Shown piece after piece: positions 51,476 to 62,466 of a DNA stretch of 64,000 nt. The stretch covers positions 43,346,581-43,410,580 of the forward strand of contig OX442314.1 of the NCBI GenBank assembly GCA_949358305.1. Reading direction: 5' to 3'. Under the pieces are notes generated by a model. That model ran no database searches. It was given only the letters and a program-made list of their open reading frames with translations, and was not told the origin of the DNA. Positions within the stretch are counted from its first letter, which is position 1; each line of letters starts with the position of its first letter. The translations under genes were made by a program, and so were the position numbers. This DNA is from Strigamia acuminata. Lineage: Eukaryota; Arthropoda; Chilopoda; Geophilomorpha; Linotaeniidae.

Positions 51476-54181
51476 ATGGAGACGACTTTGACATTAGACG
51501 ACGTATATCACGCTATCCGAGTGTTGTATCACGATTCCGACATCTCCGGGAAGAAAAATGCAAATTCGTGGCTCGGCGAATTCCAGAAATCCGTATTCGC
51601 GTGGAAAATGTCGGACGAATTGCTCCAACAAAACCGTGACGTTGCCTCGTCGTATTTCGCCGCGCAAACGATGCGAACGAAGATCCAGTTCTCCTTCCAC
51701 GAGTTGCCGCCGGAATCGCACCACTCTCTCCGCGATTCGTTAATCAACCACATCTGCACGGCATCCGACAACAATAGCGCCGTCCTCACTCAGCTGTGTC
51801 TCGCACTCGCCGACCTGGCTCTGCAAATGGTCTCGTGGAAGATGTCAACCCGAGAACTCATCCAACAGTTGAGCAAGAACGTCAAACTCATCCCCGCGCT
51901 GCTGGAAACACTCTCGCTCCTCCCGGATGAACTCCACAACAGGTCGTTACGCTTAAGCGCGAACCGAAAAGAAGAGGTAATTTACGAATTCACCAACGTC
52001 GGTCCAACGTTGTTCGAGTTGTTGGGCGCTTGTACGGAAGCCTTCGGTGCCACCGACGCGATTTTTACGAAGATTCTCAAATGTTTGGGCATTTGGTTGG
52101 GTTTCGGCGCAATTCCAAGCGCGGAGATCGCTCGCAGCGACTTGTTGGTCCGTGTGTTTCGGTCGTTGGGCGACTGCGACGCTTCTCCGACGGTCCACAA
52201 AGCCGCGAGTGACTGCATTTGCGAGGCCTTGGTGTTGGTCGAAGAGCTGGACCTGCACGCGGAATTAAAGCAGGCTTTGCTGCAAGGCGTGCGCACTTTA
52301 ATCGAGCCGTACAATCGCTCGGTGAAGACGGGCGACAAGTCGTTGAACTACTGCCGGATATTCACCGAGCTGGCGGAATCGCTCTTGGAAGAGATCGTGA
52401 AGACTGGCAGTTTACACACGATGGAGATGGTCCTCGTGTGCGCGGAGAGCGGCGATCGCGAGGCGGCCGAAGTCACTTTCCACGTGTGGCATCGATTGTC
52501 CGAATTTCTGTGGAAAATGGGGAAAAATAAGAATGCGCAGCTGATCGAACCGTTTAAACCGTTTATTTCGAGGCTGATAGCGGCGCTGTGCAGGCTTTGT
52601 CGGCTGCAACCTGGTTTCGTCGGAATAATCGACGACGAAGACGATTTTGCCGAGTTTCGCGCCAAAGTTTCGGAGTTGATCAAAGATGTCGTGTTCGTTG
52701 TGGGTTCTTTCGAGTGTTTGCGACAGATTTTCGTGGGGAATAGTACGTGGGAGGCGTCGGAAGTGTCGTTGTTCGTCATGTGCGCCGTTGTCCACGATGT
52801 TCGTGAAGATCCGGACGGAATTATTCCGGAAGTGTTAGAGGCGATTTTGAATTTTCCAGACGACACTCACGTAGCGATGCGGTTTACGTGCGTGCGACTG
52901 GTCGGAAAATTGCGCGAGTGGGTCAATAACAATCCGCGAAGTATCGAACCGGTCCTGAATTTCTTGTTGAGGTGTTTGCACGACTCATTGTTGGCAACGG
53001 CGGCGGCAACTTCGCTGCAGAGCATCGCCAACACGTGCACGGAGCACATGGGTCCTCATTTCGACGGTTTTCTACACATTATACGCAATGTTCGCTCGTT
53101 TAACATATCCCAAGAAGCGGCCGTCGGTTTATTCGAAGGCACCGTCACGATATTGGCTGAAATGCCATCCGAGACGATATCGAAAGGAGTGCGGCAACTC
53201 TGCTCGATCCACGCGAGCGAGCTGCACCAGGAAAGTTCGAAAGTTTCTCCCATAAAGCCGCTCCAGCGTCTGACGGCGATTTTCCGCAATTTAAAATTAA
53301 ATTCCGATAACGCAGAACCGCATCCGTGCGCGGACGTAGTGCGGGAGATTTGGCCGATTCTGTCCGAAACACTCGTTCGATTCCAACCCGACCACAGCAT
53401 CATCGAAGAGTGTTGCAAGTGCATTCGTGTCATGATTCGGTGCGTGGGCCAACAATGCTCACCTATTCTTCAACCAGTGGTCAAACTGATTGTCCAACTC
53501 TACCGGACACACCCGCATTCGTGTTATTTGTACTTGGCAGGCGCTTTAGTCGATGAATGCGGCGTGGATCCACATTTCCACTTAGGCCTAATCGAGATGA
53601 TGGAGGCGTTGTGCGGACCAGCGTTGATGTTGTTAGAAAATGGCGTGGAAAATCATCCGGATACTGTCGAGGATTTATTTAGGATGTGCTCGAAGTACGA
53701 GAAACGATTGATGGTTCCGTTTTTGCAGTCGTCGATGTCTGGAGCGATTATTCGGTGCGGTTTGCTCGCGTGTTCGATCGCGCACCGAGAGGCGAACGTG
53801 TCGGTGTTGAGGTTTTTCGGCGGAATCGCTTATTCGCACTGCGATCGGAAATGGACGGAGGAGGAGTCGAAGGTTTGCCGCGAACTTGTCGGTGCGTGCT
53901 TGACCGAGCACGGGGCGGTGTTAATAAAGAATTTAATTGTGGGCTACATCGCTGATCAGCAGGTTTTTATGATCGAGAATTTGGCCGAGCTGATTTTTGA
54001 GCTGATGTATTTTGATAGGCGAGCTGTGTGTTCGTGGCTGAAAAAAGCCGTTGAAGGTTTGCCGAGAAAAAGTGCCGTTAGTCAGGAGAAATTAGCCGAT
54101 TTTATTCGGGCGGTGGACGTGGCGAAAAAGTGCGCGGACGTCAAGAAATCCGTGAAGAAATTATCGCGATTATATCGCTAG
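51476..54181 (+). CDS. TNPO3: Transportin-3 (importin-beta family SR-protein import receptor)
   Basis: A single 901-residue exon beginning METTLTLDDVYHAIRVLYHD. I chose this ATG because the family's N-terminal helix starts here; the upstream in-frame sequence is AT-rich and unlike protein. Collinear with vertebrate transportin-3 over its whole length: SWLGEFQKSVFAWKMSDELL, SSYFAAQTMRTKIQFSF, TQLCLALADLALQM, LNYCRIFTELAESLLEEIV, HPCADVVREIWPILSETL and the C-terminal DRRAVCSWLKKAVEGLP. The protein is a HEAT-repeat solenoid that binds RanGTP and imports Ser/Arg-rich splicing factors into the nucleus. It starts only 300 bp after the AGA stop, same strand, with a poly-T run between. No defects seen. 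Confidence 0.95.
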   Translation: METTLTLDDVYHAIRVLYHDSDISGKKNANSWLGEFQKSVFAWKMSDELLQQNRDVASSYFAAQTMRTKIQFSFHELPPESHHSLRDSLINHICTASDNNSAVLTQLCLALADLALQMVSWKMSTRELIQQLSKNVKLIPALLETLSLLPDELHNRSLRLSANRKEEVIYEFTNVGPTLFELLGACTEAFGATDAIFTKILKCLGIWLGFGAIPSAEIARSDLLVRVFRSLGDCDASPTVHKAASDCICEALVLVEELDLHAELKQALLQGVRTLIEPYNRSVKTGDKSLNYCRIFTELAESLLEEIVKTGSLHTMEMVLVCAESGDREAAEVTFHVWHRLSEFLWKMGKNKNAQLIEPFKPFISRLIAALCRLCRLQPGFVGIIDDEDDFAEFRAKVSELIKDVVFVVGSFECLRQIFVGNSTWEASEVSLFVMCAVVHDVREDPDGIIPEVLEAILNFPDDTHVAMRFTCVRLVGKLREWVNNNPRSIEPVLNFLLRCLHDSLLATAAATSLQSIANTCTEHMGPHFDGFLHIIRNVRSFNISQEAAVGLFEGTVTILAEMPSETISKGVRQLCSIHASELHQESSKVSPIKPLQRLTAIFRNLKLNSDNAEPHPCADVVREIWPILSETLVRFQPDHSIIEECCKCIRVMIRCVGQQCSPILQPVVKLIVQLYRTHPHSCYLYLAGALVDECGVDPHFHLGLIEMMEALCGPALMLLENGVENHPDTVEDLFRMCSKYEKRLMVPFLQSSMSGAIIRCGLLACSIAHREANVSVLRFFGGIAYSHCDRKWTEEESKVCRELVGACLTEHGAVLIKNLIVGYIADQQVFMIENLAELIFELMYFDRRAVCSWLKKAVEGLPRKSAVSQEKLADFIRAVDVAKKCADVKKSVKKLSRLYR

Positions 54182-54878
54182 ATGTACATTTTTGGAAATG
54201 TAATAATCTAGGAATGGACATTATCAGTGAGTGGATTTGTTCGATAGATAAATTCTATTCCCACTTAAATTTGAACATTTAAATTTGAAATATCCATCTC
54301 AGCCTCCGTTAGATGCAATGTGATATTTCTTTTAGGTAATGTAATGTAAAATAATAAAATATTTGATTTTTATATTCTAATTCCAGTTTAAATTATTAAA
54401 ATCGATGAAATATGGAATTTCTTGCACGGATGAATTCCAACCAATAATAAAAAGCAATTTTTTAAATTAAAAAAAAAAATTTAATAAATTACACAAAATG
54501 GTTTTCAAAATGTTTTAAATCAAGAATGTAAACGCTCTTTATATTTGCTCTTTTTATTTGGTCTTTTTCTTTTTTTTTGATTGAAACGACATTAGCTACA
54601 TTAATTTATACACCAGTCATCCACATTTCACTTTAAATTCAGTCAAACATCTTTCGTTTGCCAACGCAATCTACACTGTTCGAGGATTGTGTTTACCATT
54701 ACGTGACCACCTCAATAACCGAACTAAATTCCTCACAACTAAGCGATAAAAAACCCACACACTAAACAATGGAAAAGCATACTTAAGGAATTTGATAAAG
54801 TATAATTTAAGCGACATTTTCGTTTTGTGATGCGCGTTAAAAAAACATTGAAGATTCTGCATATAAGAATTCAAAAAA
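54182..54878. other. 3' UTRs between convergent genes
   Basis: AT-rich. AATAAA-like signals at about 54354 serve the + strand gene. No further gene recognised. Confidence 0.5.
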
Positions 54879-57800
54879 TTAACACACATTGTAAACAATC
54901 TGCATCATCGAACCATTCACCTTCTCTTCAAGATTGTCGCCCCAAACATCGTCCAGCGACAACTTCCCCATACGTGCTAACACCTCTTTGGCGGACCTTT
55001 CGCCGGCAGACACGGCCCCGTCCATAAAACCAGTCCAGCGCAACGCTGTTTCGGTGCCGGCAAAATAAATTCGTCCACAATTTTGACGGAGGATGCTGTA
55101 AATCCAGCTTTAAAATTTAAATTAAAATTAAAATTTAAATTAAAATACTTTCCGTAAGTGGTCAACCCTCCGGGAGGGTAAACCGCTGAGTAAGATCCTC
55201 CAGTGTACTGCTCTTCGGACCACAGCTTCTCTTCATAATGGAGAGGCTAGTAATCAGTGCATTAACAAAACGATAATGAGAAAATTCACATTTGTAACGT
55301 ACCATCAGAGCATCAGTACTTTCGAATATTTTTGCTAAACTTTTGCAAATCAGATCCATTCTCTGACTTTCAGGATACGACATCAATCGAAAAGCGTCAT
55401 CTCCAATAATTAATCTAGAATTATGTAATTGGTTAAGTATTTTATTTACCTTGCTCCACTCCACAATTCACATGTAAATTCTGTATAATTACACTGTTAA
55501 AGCGGGGTTAGCGTTGTCTGGATTTGAATCATCAAGAACTTGAGAAAATGGATGTTCTTTATCGCCGACCAAAACTGCGCCACTGAATCCTGCAAGTAAA
55601 CAAACTGCAGCAGTCAATTTTACAATGCCGTATTACCTCACATTAAGCCGCATGCCGGTATAATTCGAGTTATATCTGCATGCCAATAAACCTCGTTTGT
55701 AACGGCATGCCGGTGTAAGTGAGTTGAGTACGAATTGTTTTTTAAAGCATTTAGCCAAAACAACCAAAAAAATCATTTTTCGATGTCCAAAATGTAGGAA
55801 ATTTGTATAACATTTCCCAAATTTTAGTAGTAATGTTCAGAATATCAATAAAACTTAAATTTCAGACCCAAAATACAATATAAATTATTCATCTGGGCTC
55901 TTTAAAAAAAAAAAAAGAAAAAAAAGTTTTTCACTTATACCGGCATGCTTCGTTTTATATCGGCATGCCGGTATACACTTTTTGGACAAAATTTTAAAAA
56001 CCTGCTAAACCCATGCCCAACGGCATGCCGCTTTATGTGAGGTAATACGGTGTGAGTGTTCAGACGGACGCCACATGGTCAAGGGAGGGCCACAAGACGC
56101 TGGATGCAACACACACAATAAGAATTACCACGAAATACACAAGAGACACAAGTTTAGTTTTGGTTATGGCCGTACGTTCAGGGAGAACGCACGTCGGATG
56201 TGGCCACCATAGACGCTCAGGTCCCGGCGATCGACAGAGTCGCCACGCCGATCAGTTGGGTCGCTAACCTAGTCAGTTTGGGAGATGGCTGGAATGCAAC
56301 CTTTCGCCTTGCTGGCTATTCAACAACTTGTGGGCTGCTACAGGGCCCACCCACTTCGGGAAGGGTCACTTCCGGGGCCCGATTAGACAATCAAGGACCT
56401 GCAGTTCCGCCTGATTGCAGGGAACTGCAATAGGCGCGCGAGAGACGCGAGAGCCGCGCCAGGTGCATTGCGTTGCAGGCGAGTGATCAGCGCGCAGGGG
56501 CAGCTAGTCACAACGAATACGTATACAAAAAGGGTAGAAATGAATTTATTTTTAGTTATTTTTGGGACTAAAATGGGGTGTTACGAATGTTACGAAGAGC
56601 TAGCTCACCTTTATCTCTCCAAAATGGCTTCTTATAGAAGACAACACATTTGATGACCGATCCTGTGAACACACGTTCGACTAACTGATTCAACTTGGAG
56701 GGCAAGGGCGGTTGGAAGTGGATTTTCATCAAGAAGTTTAATGGTATGGCCAAAATGACATGCTTAGCCTAGAATTAACAGTCAGATTCTCACATACCAC
56801 TTCCATAAGACGATCTAAATACGGACATAGTAAGTGCGCCCACCAAGCGTAGACACTGCGACTCCCGCATCGTCTTGCGTAACTTGTACTACAGGTCTAT
56901 CCAATAAAATTCTTCCTGAGATGAGATGAGAATTAGGAGAGATTCAGAAATTGTTTGTGTATTTTCACCTCGTAATCTTACAGCAATCTTGTTACAAATT
57001 GATTGAGCACCGTCAAAAAACTTTTGATTTTGCGACGCAGTGAAGATGAATTCGCATTTGTAGCCTTGTTTGATGAGCCAGAGGAACCACAACATCGATA
57101 CTTCTTGCGGTTTACTCGAAGTCAACCGACCGACAATTATTTTTTCTAAGTAGTGTCGAGCTTCACTGTAAATTTGTACGGTCCGAGGGAAAAAAATAAT
57201 TTTAGTGTAGATATATATTTTCACGTCTTACTTGGTCCACACATATTTCTCGGAAAAAGATTTCATCGACATTTGATCCCACTCTGCCGCGTGTGGAGCT
57301 AGCCACGGAGTGTCCAATGGAATCTCTTCAGCCATTTTGTCTAAGCGATAAAACATGTATTGGAGATCCAGGTTGACAAATGGATTCCAAAAACGTGGCA
57401 AATTAAATTTATCAAAAATGTATTTTGATCCCTGAAATGTGAGTGTTACTTTTAAACTACCGTACTTGTAGTCGTTTAGTACAGGGTGGCCCAAATAAAA
57501 AAAATGTCTCAGAAAAATGTATACATTGTTCAATTAAATATAAATTAATCATTAGTTGTGAGTAGTGTTGTTTAATGCTCCACCAGGTGTGCGAGAGCTG
57601 GAGTGCCTTGCATTGCAGGCGAGTGATCAGCGCGCAAGGGCAGCTGGTCACACTTTGAGTGCAGTTTTACGCCAAGTTTGATTGCAGTAGTCATTCCTGG
57701 ACTTCAGATTTTGTGTAAATTTTTTGAGACACCCTTAGTAACCCTCCTTGTATTGTCGGGCCGGTTTTATTTGGGTCACCCGGTTGGTAACGTTCGAGCT

Positions 57801-58454
57801 TACATTCGCGTAATAAATCCACGGGAGGAAGTCGTCGATTTCAAATCTTTCCACTTCCAATTCCGTGGCTAATTTTCGAATGTGATTCTGAGTAGGGCCG
57901 ACATAAGAACCGCCTAAGTCGACAAATATACCAGTTTTGGAATTCTGTAAAAATAAAATAATGATAATAATCCAAAATCCACAAACTGCTGCTACAATCG
58001 GCTATACTTTTTTCGACAGCGTTCGACCACCAACTCTGTTTTTTGCTTCCAAAATCAAAACGTCGATTCCAACTTCGTGCAAATATTTCCCGGCTGCCAA
58101 ACCTAAAAATAAAAAAAATATCAGACAATTTAATTTGATTTTTTAGTTTAAAATAAAATAAAATATACTTTTTTTACATACCACTAAGACCACCTCCAAT
58201 AATTATAACATCGACTTGCAGAAATGCTCTTCGATCTGCTTCGCTATTATCATCGCTGCTCGTTTGTGATTTTTTACTTCAAAAAGAAAAATCAACAACG
58301 CATGTCAACGCAATTTCACAAAGCATAATTGTTAAGTCTACTGGAAAACGAATTACCTCCAAGGATAAAAAGGAAAACTACTGGAAAAACGGTGCAAACT
58401 TGGGACAAGCGAGCGAATTGATTCGGCTCGCCTGCGATACAACGTCGAGAACAT
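54879..58454 (-). CDS. Monoamine oxidase-like flavoenzyme
   Basis: Twelve exons on the minus strand: 58454-58357, 58276-58182, 58102-58008, 57944-57804, 57431-57232, 57165-56969, 56915-56827, 56768-56609, 55589-55493, 55414-55303, 55246-55149, 55095-54879; 532 residues with consistent phases. FAD site [17 protein letters not shown] (about residue 56), [62 protein letters not shown] and [20 protein letters not shown], all collinear with animal MAO. Ser446 stands where MAO-A/B have the cysteine that binds FAD covalently (GGSYS versus GGCYT). The first 35 residues are Arg/Ser-rich without acids beyond one Glu, like a mitochondrial presequence, and the MAO C-terminal membrane anchor is missing. 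One donor (gtccgt, exon 7) is weak. Confidence 0.9.
55628..56050. mobile_element. MITE with 30-bp inverted termini in oxidase intron 8
   Basis: 423 bp. The left end CCGTATTACCTCACATTAAG and right end CTTTATGTGAGGTAATACGG pair over about 30 bases and continue into GCCGCATGCCG/CGGCATGCCG. CGGCATGCCG-like palindromes recur inside (55647, 55713, 55944, 55971 and 56022). No ORF. Confidence 0.75.
56051..56520 (+). repeat. Dispersed LTR-like repeat in oxidase intron 8
   Basis: About 470 bp that begins at the MITE edge. It includes gacgctcaggtcccggcgat and ttcgccttgctggctattca, which also occur, reversed, at 37490-37830, and ends gtgatcagcgcgcaggggca as in other copies. It fits a truncated solo LTR. 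Confidence 0.65.
57585..57655 (+). repeat. Short copy of the dispersed LTR-like repeat (oxidase intron 4)
   Basis: About 70 bases ending gtgatcagcgcgcaagggca gctggtcacac, the same 3' portion as the copies at 50430 and 56480. Confidence 0.6.
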
Positions 58455-58774
58455 AATCGGACAAATTTACGAAGTCATTTTTATCAAAAATAAATACACA
58501 AAATTATAAACATTTAATTGTATTGTTCTATTTTTTTTCGCACTTGATAAATTTTGAAACCGTGATTGCGGGAGCAGGGCTTAGCCCTCGCCCGAATAGA
58601 GAATAATAATTACTCTGTAGGAAACAACAATACCAACAATACCAACAATAAACACACAACTACGTGACACGTTGCAACACTTCCCTTCACACCGAGTAAA
58701 ATGTAAGACTTACACAATAACATTTTATTTTCAATTAGCTTTTCACAGCTTTCATAGAACATGGTGAGTAAAAC

Positions 58775-58865
58775 GAAGTTTGTAACCAGCTGTCCCTGCG
58801 CTCTTTCACTCGCCTGCAACGCAAGGCACTCAGCACAGCTCTCGTGCGCTGTTGCGCTTCCCCGC
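58775..58865 (-). repeat. Copy of the dispersed LTR-like repeat (reverse orientation)
   Basis: Contains cagctgtccctgcgctcttt and cgcctgcaacgcaaggcact, the reverse complement of the segment at 56465-56515, between the oxidase and the serine protease. Confidence 0.6.
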
Positions 58866-58923
58866 AATGACAGAACACATTGACTAAAACGTTATTTCCA
58901 TTCTTTATTCAGCAAACTTCCAC

Positions 58924-60325
58924 TCAAACGTCACAAAACTTTTTAATCCAAGGCAAGTACTCACTCACCCTGGTGTACAGACCCGGATAGCCCTTCATTC
59001 CACATCCGTAGCCGATGCACACGACCCCAACCTGGTGCCACACCGACGGAGACACTTCCACCATCAGCGGACCGCCCGAATCGCCCTTTAATCAAACCAA
59101 ACATATAAAAACATCTCAAACAACTCTCGGCTTAAATACTGTACCAAGCAGGAATCCTTAGTGCCGTCTTCAACCCCGGCGCAGATGAATCGACGATCCT
59201 CGATGCCATTCTTGAACGCTACGTTGTACTCCGGGATCGCCTTGTAATGCTTTTCGCAGAAGCTCGTCTCTTTGACGGGCATCGTCACTTCCTGCAGATA
59301 CGAGCTAAACGGCTCCCGGAACTGCGGATCTGCGCCGAAAAACATGAAAAACTCCTCCGGAATTTCTCGTTAACAAGTTACCGTATTTCGTCGTTCCCCA
59401 GCCGGTGACCACGGCCTTTTTGCCGACGATTTTCGCGTCCTTTCTGTCCGCAAGACAGATCGGGGTGAGCCGAGAAGGCGTCTTCAACATGATGACGGCA
59501 ATGTCGTCGTCGGAGCAATTGACCGCGAATTTCGGATGCACGTGGATCCGTTGCGCCTGCACGTCTTCCGGGTACTCGTCCTTGGTGTCCGTGAATAAAT
59601 TGTGTTCGCCCAGCCGCACGAAATATTTCCTCGCTTCGTTCTGCTTCCTGGTGGGCAATCATTTCAATTACACAAAATTTTAAAACGCGCGCCAATTTAC
59701 CCGTCGAAACAATGCGCCGCAGTGAGAATGCACTTGTCCGAGATGAGGGCGCCGCCACACACGAAGTTTCTATTCTCATAAATGGCAACCTTGAAAAAGA
59801 AAAATTACAATTGTAAATATTGTCTCTAGACCAGTATACCATCCAAGGCCAACTGAATCGCAGTGCTTCGACACCACCGATGATGGGTTCCGTCTCCATC
59901 TTTTCGCTCCGAGGCGTCAGCGATGGACGGAGGCCGCAACCTACATTTAGCAAATCGGTTTGATTCATTTTCGTTCGTTTTCATTCATTCATATTACGTT
60001 CATCGTCGTCTAGAGGTCTTCTGATGGGTTTGTATTTCAGACAACAAGTCATTTTCCTGCCAGTTGGCGAATTGCAGCTCCGACTTTGTTCCGAGATTCC
60101 TTTTGCCGCCGTGCACTGTCTTGGATTGACGCAGAAGCCATGACGCGGCGGTTCCTCGTCCTTCTCCTCGAGCGTGCACGAATATGGTGGTCGCGGTCGG
60201 TTGCCTGTCAATGCAAAAGGGTTTACTTCAGATTCAAACTAAAGGAATAACGACAAATCGGCACTACCGTCGACGTATAGTGGTGCGATGACGGTCAAAC
60301 AGAGCAAAAGCGCGATTGTGATCAT
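58924..60325 (-). CDS. CLIP-domain serine protease (chymotrypsin fold, secreted)
   Basis: Seven exons: 60325-60268, 60204-59998, 59940-59840, 59789-59701, 59647-59382, 59329-59145, 59085-58924; 355 residues. Signal peptide in exon 1 (MITIALLLCLTVIAPLY). The CLIP domain in exon 2 has six cysteines (CTLEEK, FCVNPRQC, RSC, TCC), as in arthropod haemolymph proteases. The catalytic domain begins IIGGVEA (residue 108). Triad: TAAHC His about 148, DDDIAVIML Asp, GDSGGP Ser 305. DSCLGDSGGP puts Asp at the base of S1, so trypsin-like specificity is expected. The residue before IIGG is Pro (TEP), not Arg or Lys, so the activation site is atypical. Possible roles are in clotting, melanisation or Toll activation, by family only. 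Confidence 0.92.
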
Positions 60326-60850
60326 TTCAGCAGCGGATTTTTCAAAAACACACAAATTTTTTCCTATTTATGGACGTTTGTGTCAATGAATCGATAATTG
60401 GTGATTGTAAGATGGAAAAGGAAGTTCTAAATTGTCCGCTTATTTGCTAAATTTCAATATTGTTCGTTTTGTTGCGTAATCTAGTGATGTAACGAGTTAC
60501 GTGTGGCCGCTTGTCGATAACGGTGAAAAATCTCTATTCCACCTGAGCAAAACGAATAATTTATTGAGAATAAAACGGAAAAACTGTCCAGTTTTTCCTT
60601 CCACCAAACACAAATCTCTCCAGTAATCCTCGCCAGATGCTGTTGCTGCTGGCATCAAACTCCGTACTCACAAAGACTGAATCGAGCCAATTAAACATGC
60701 AAAATACGAGGAAGTGGAATAAAATTGCCCGTTGGTGGTCCCCCATTCATCAATTAATATCTCACTTTTACCCAGTCGAATTAACATCAAATAAATAAAA
60801 AGTAACCCAACAGAAAAATATTGTAAAATATCAAAATATCAAAATTTTAA

Positions 60851-61012
60851 TTATTTTATTATTTTTTCCTGAATTTTCTCAAATTTCTCAAAATTTCGGA
60901 AAATTTTATTATTTTTTCCTGAATTTTCTCAAATTTCTCAAAATTTCGGAAAATTTTATTATTTTTTCATGAATTTTCTCAAATTTCTCAAAATTTCTTA
61001 ACATTTTATTAT
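60851..61012. repeat. Three tandem copies of a 50-bp AT-rich unit
   Basis: The unit begins aaattttattattttttcct and ends aaaatttcgga. The first two copies read almost identically and the third has several changes. Confidence 0.85.
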
Positions 61013-61216
61013 TTTTTATCAAAGAGGCCTCAAAGATGAATCGGTATGCGCCACTGCATCAACAATACACGTATTCAACGTGGTTAATGGTCTCCCATTA
61101 GTGTTTCCCTCCTCCTCTTTTTACAACGGAATAAAAGGCGAAAATCCATCGCATTCAATTCGCCAATAATGCATAAAATGGGTCATCAAAAGCAGATTAA
61201 CTCCTCACTCGGCCCT

Positions 61217-61247
61217 ACATAAAAGATCGACCGACTTTCTTCGCAGC
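61217..61247 (+). promoter_or_regulatory. Candidate core promoter of the small secreted protein gene
   Basis: TATA-like cataaaag (61217-61224) lies about 25-30 bases before a cagcatcaatc initiator-like stretch, and the ATG follows at 61260. This gives a very short 5' leader. Confidence 0.35.
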
Positions 61248-61259
61248 ATCAATCAAACG

Positions 61260-61888
61260 ATGAGCTCAACGCGTTTATTTCTCGTCGCGGTCGCGACTCT
61301 GACGCTGGGGCTTGCCGGCGCGTCGCCCTTCATCTTCGGCTCGGACCAACCCCAAACCGGCGGCAAATTGGCGGTGTCCGTGGGGCTCGACTCCAACCCA
61401 ATCGCCATCTTTTTCGACCTAATCCAAATCGCGTCCGACAGATTCCAGTCGCTGCTGTCCAAACTAGGCTCCGACGGGGCGCGCACGGTCAACTCGAGCG
61501 CGGCGCTCTTCGTCAACTCGATGAACGCAACTTTCGAATTGGTCAAGGGAGTGAGCATCAGGACAGTCGATGAGTTCGTCGCCAAGGTGACACCACTCGC
61601 ATTTAAATTAGGTCGATTTTAATTTATCTAATGTGCATTATTTCTTTGAACAAGGCGAGCGAGTTACAAGCTCCCTTGGGAAACGCCGTTTCGGCCGGAT
61701 GGGATTTAGTCGCCGATCTCTTCGGCCACGGACAATTTATGCTCGCGCTGCCCGTCACGGCGTTCACCGTCTACTTGAAAACAATTCTGGGCGCCCTGAC
61801 TGCGCTCCGGTTCCAACTGGACGCGGGCGTCTCGCTCGGTGGATCTTCCGATTCCAATTCCACGACTATGAACCCGACATCTAAATAG
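61260..61888 (+). CDS. Small secreted protein, unknown family
   Basis: Two exons, 61260-61586 and 61655-61888, with a 68-nt phase-0 intron (gtgaca ... acaag); 186 residues. Residues 1-21 are a clear signal peptide (MSSTRLFLVAVATLTLGLAG, then AS). The mature part is rich in Ala, Val, Leu and Ser with amphipathic helical patterns (FFDLIQIASDRFQSLLSKL and FMLALPVTAFTVYLKTILGAL), has no cysteine, two or three N-x-S/T sites and a Ser/Thr/Asn-rich tail. I do not recognise the family. The GC-rich codon use differs from the AT-rich surroundings, supporting a real gene. Confidence 0.75.
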
Positions 61889-62466
61889 ATTTTTCTCCTG
61901 ATAGTACTTGCTACGACGTCTAGCGGCAAGAAACTCAACACGTCTCACGGTATGCCCCCATTTTTGTGTAAAATCACTACCAAATTTATTTTTCTAAAAT
62001 AATTATAAACGAATTCTAATGACAAAATACATTTATTAAAAAATTGGTTTGATTCCAGATAAAGTGTAAAAAAAAAAATATTAAAAAAAACTGATTATTT
62101 TATACTTACGGCAGGCACCTCAAAATAAATTATAATTTATTCATTTCGCATTGTCAATCATTTATGTTGACTCGTCTGATTTTTCATTTCACAATTTGCA
62201 CTCGCAAAGTGTAAAGTGTGCAAAGTGCACGTGAAAAACGTCAACTCACGTTTGCGTGCTTGTTTTACTTGTTTGTTTGCTCGCTTGCTCGCTTTTCTTG
62301 TTTGTTTTATTCGCTATTTACTTGTTTGTTTGCTTTACTGCCATTAATATCACATTTGAAAGCGATTATCGATTCTTTTTTTATTTACTGTGAACGAATA
62401 AATTAGAAATATCACTTCCTCACTTTTAAATATCGTGCCAACATGTAAACTGTTTCTAGTTTTAAG
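61889..62466. other. Intergenic region
   Basis: AT-rich. It has a near-tandem gcttgttttacttgtttgtttgctcgc stretch at about 62258-62335 composed of tgcttg/tttgttt units. No gene recognised. Confidence 0.5.

Larger units (their letters stand above)
60326..61259. other. Intergenic region between divergent genes
   Basis: AT-rich and without an ORF of note; it contains the 50-bp tandem repeat listed separately. It separates the 5' ends of the serine protease (-) and the small secreted protein (+). Confidence 0.5.
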
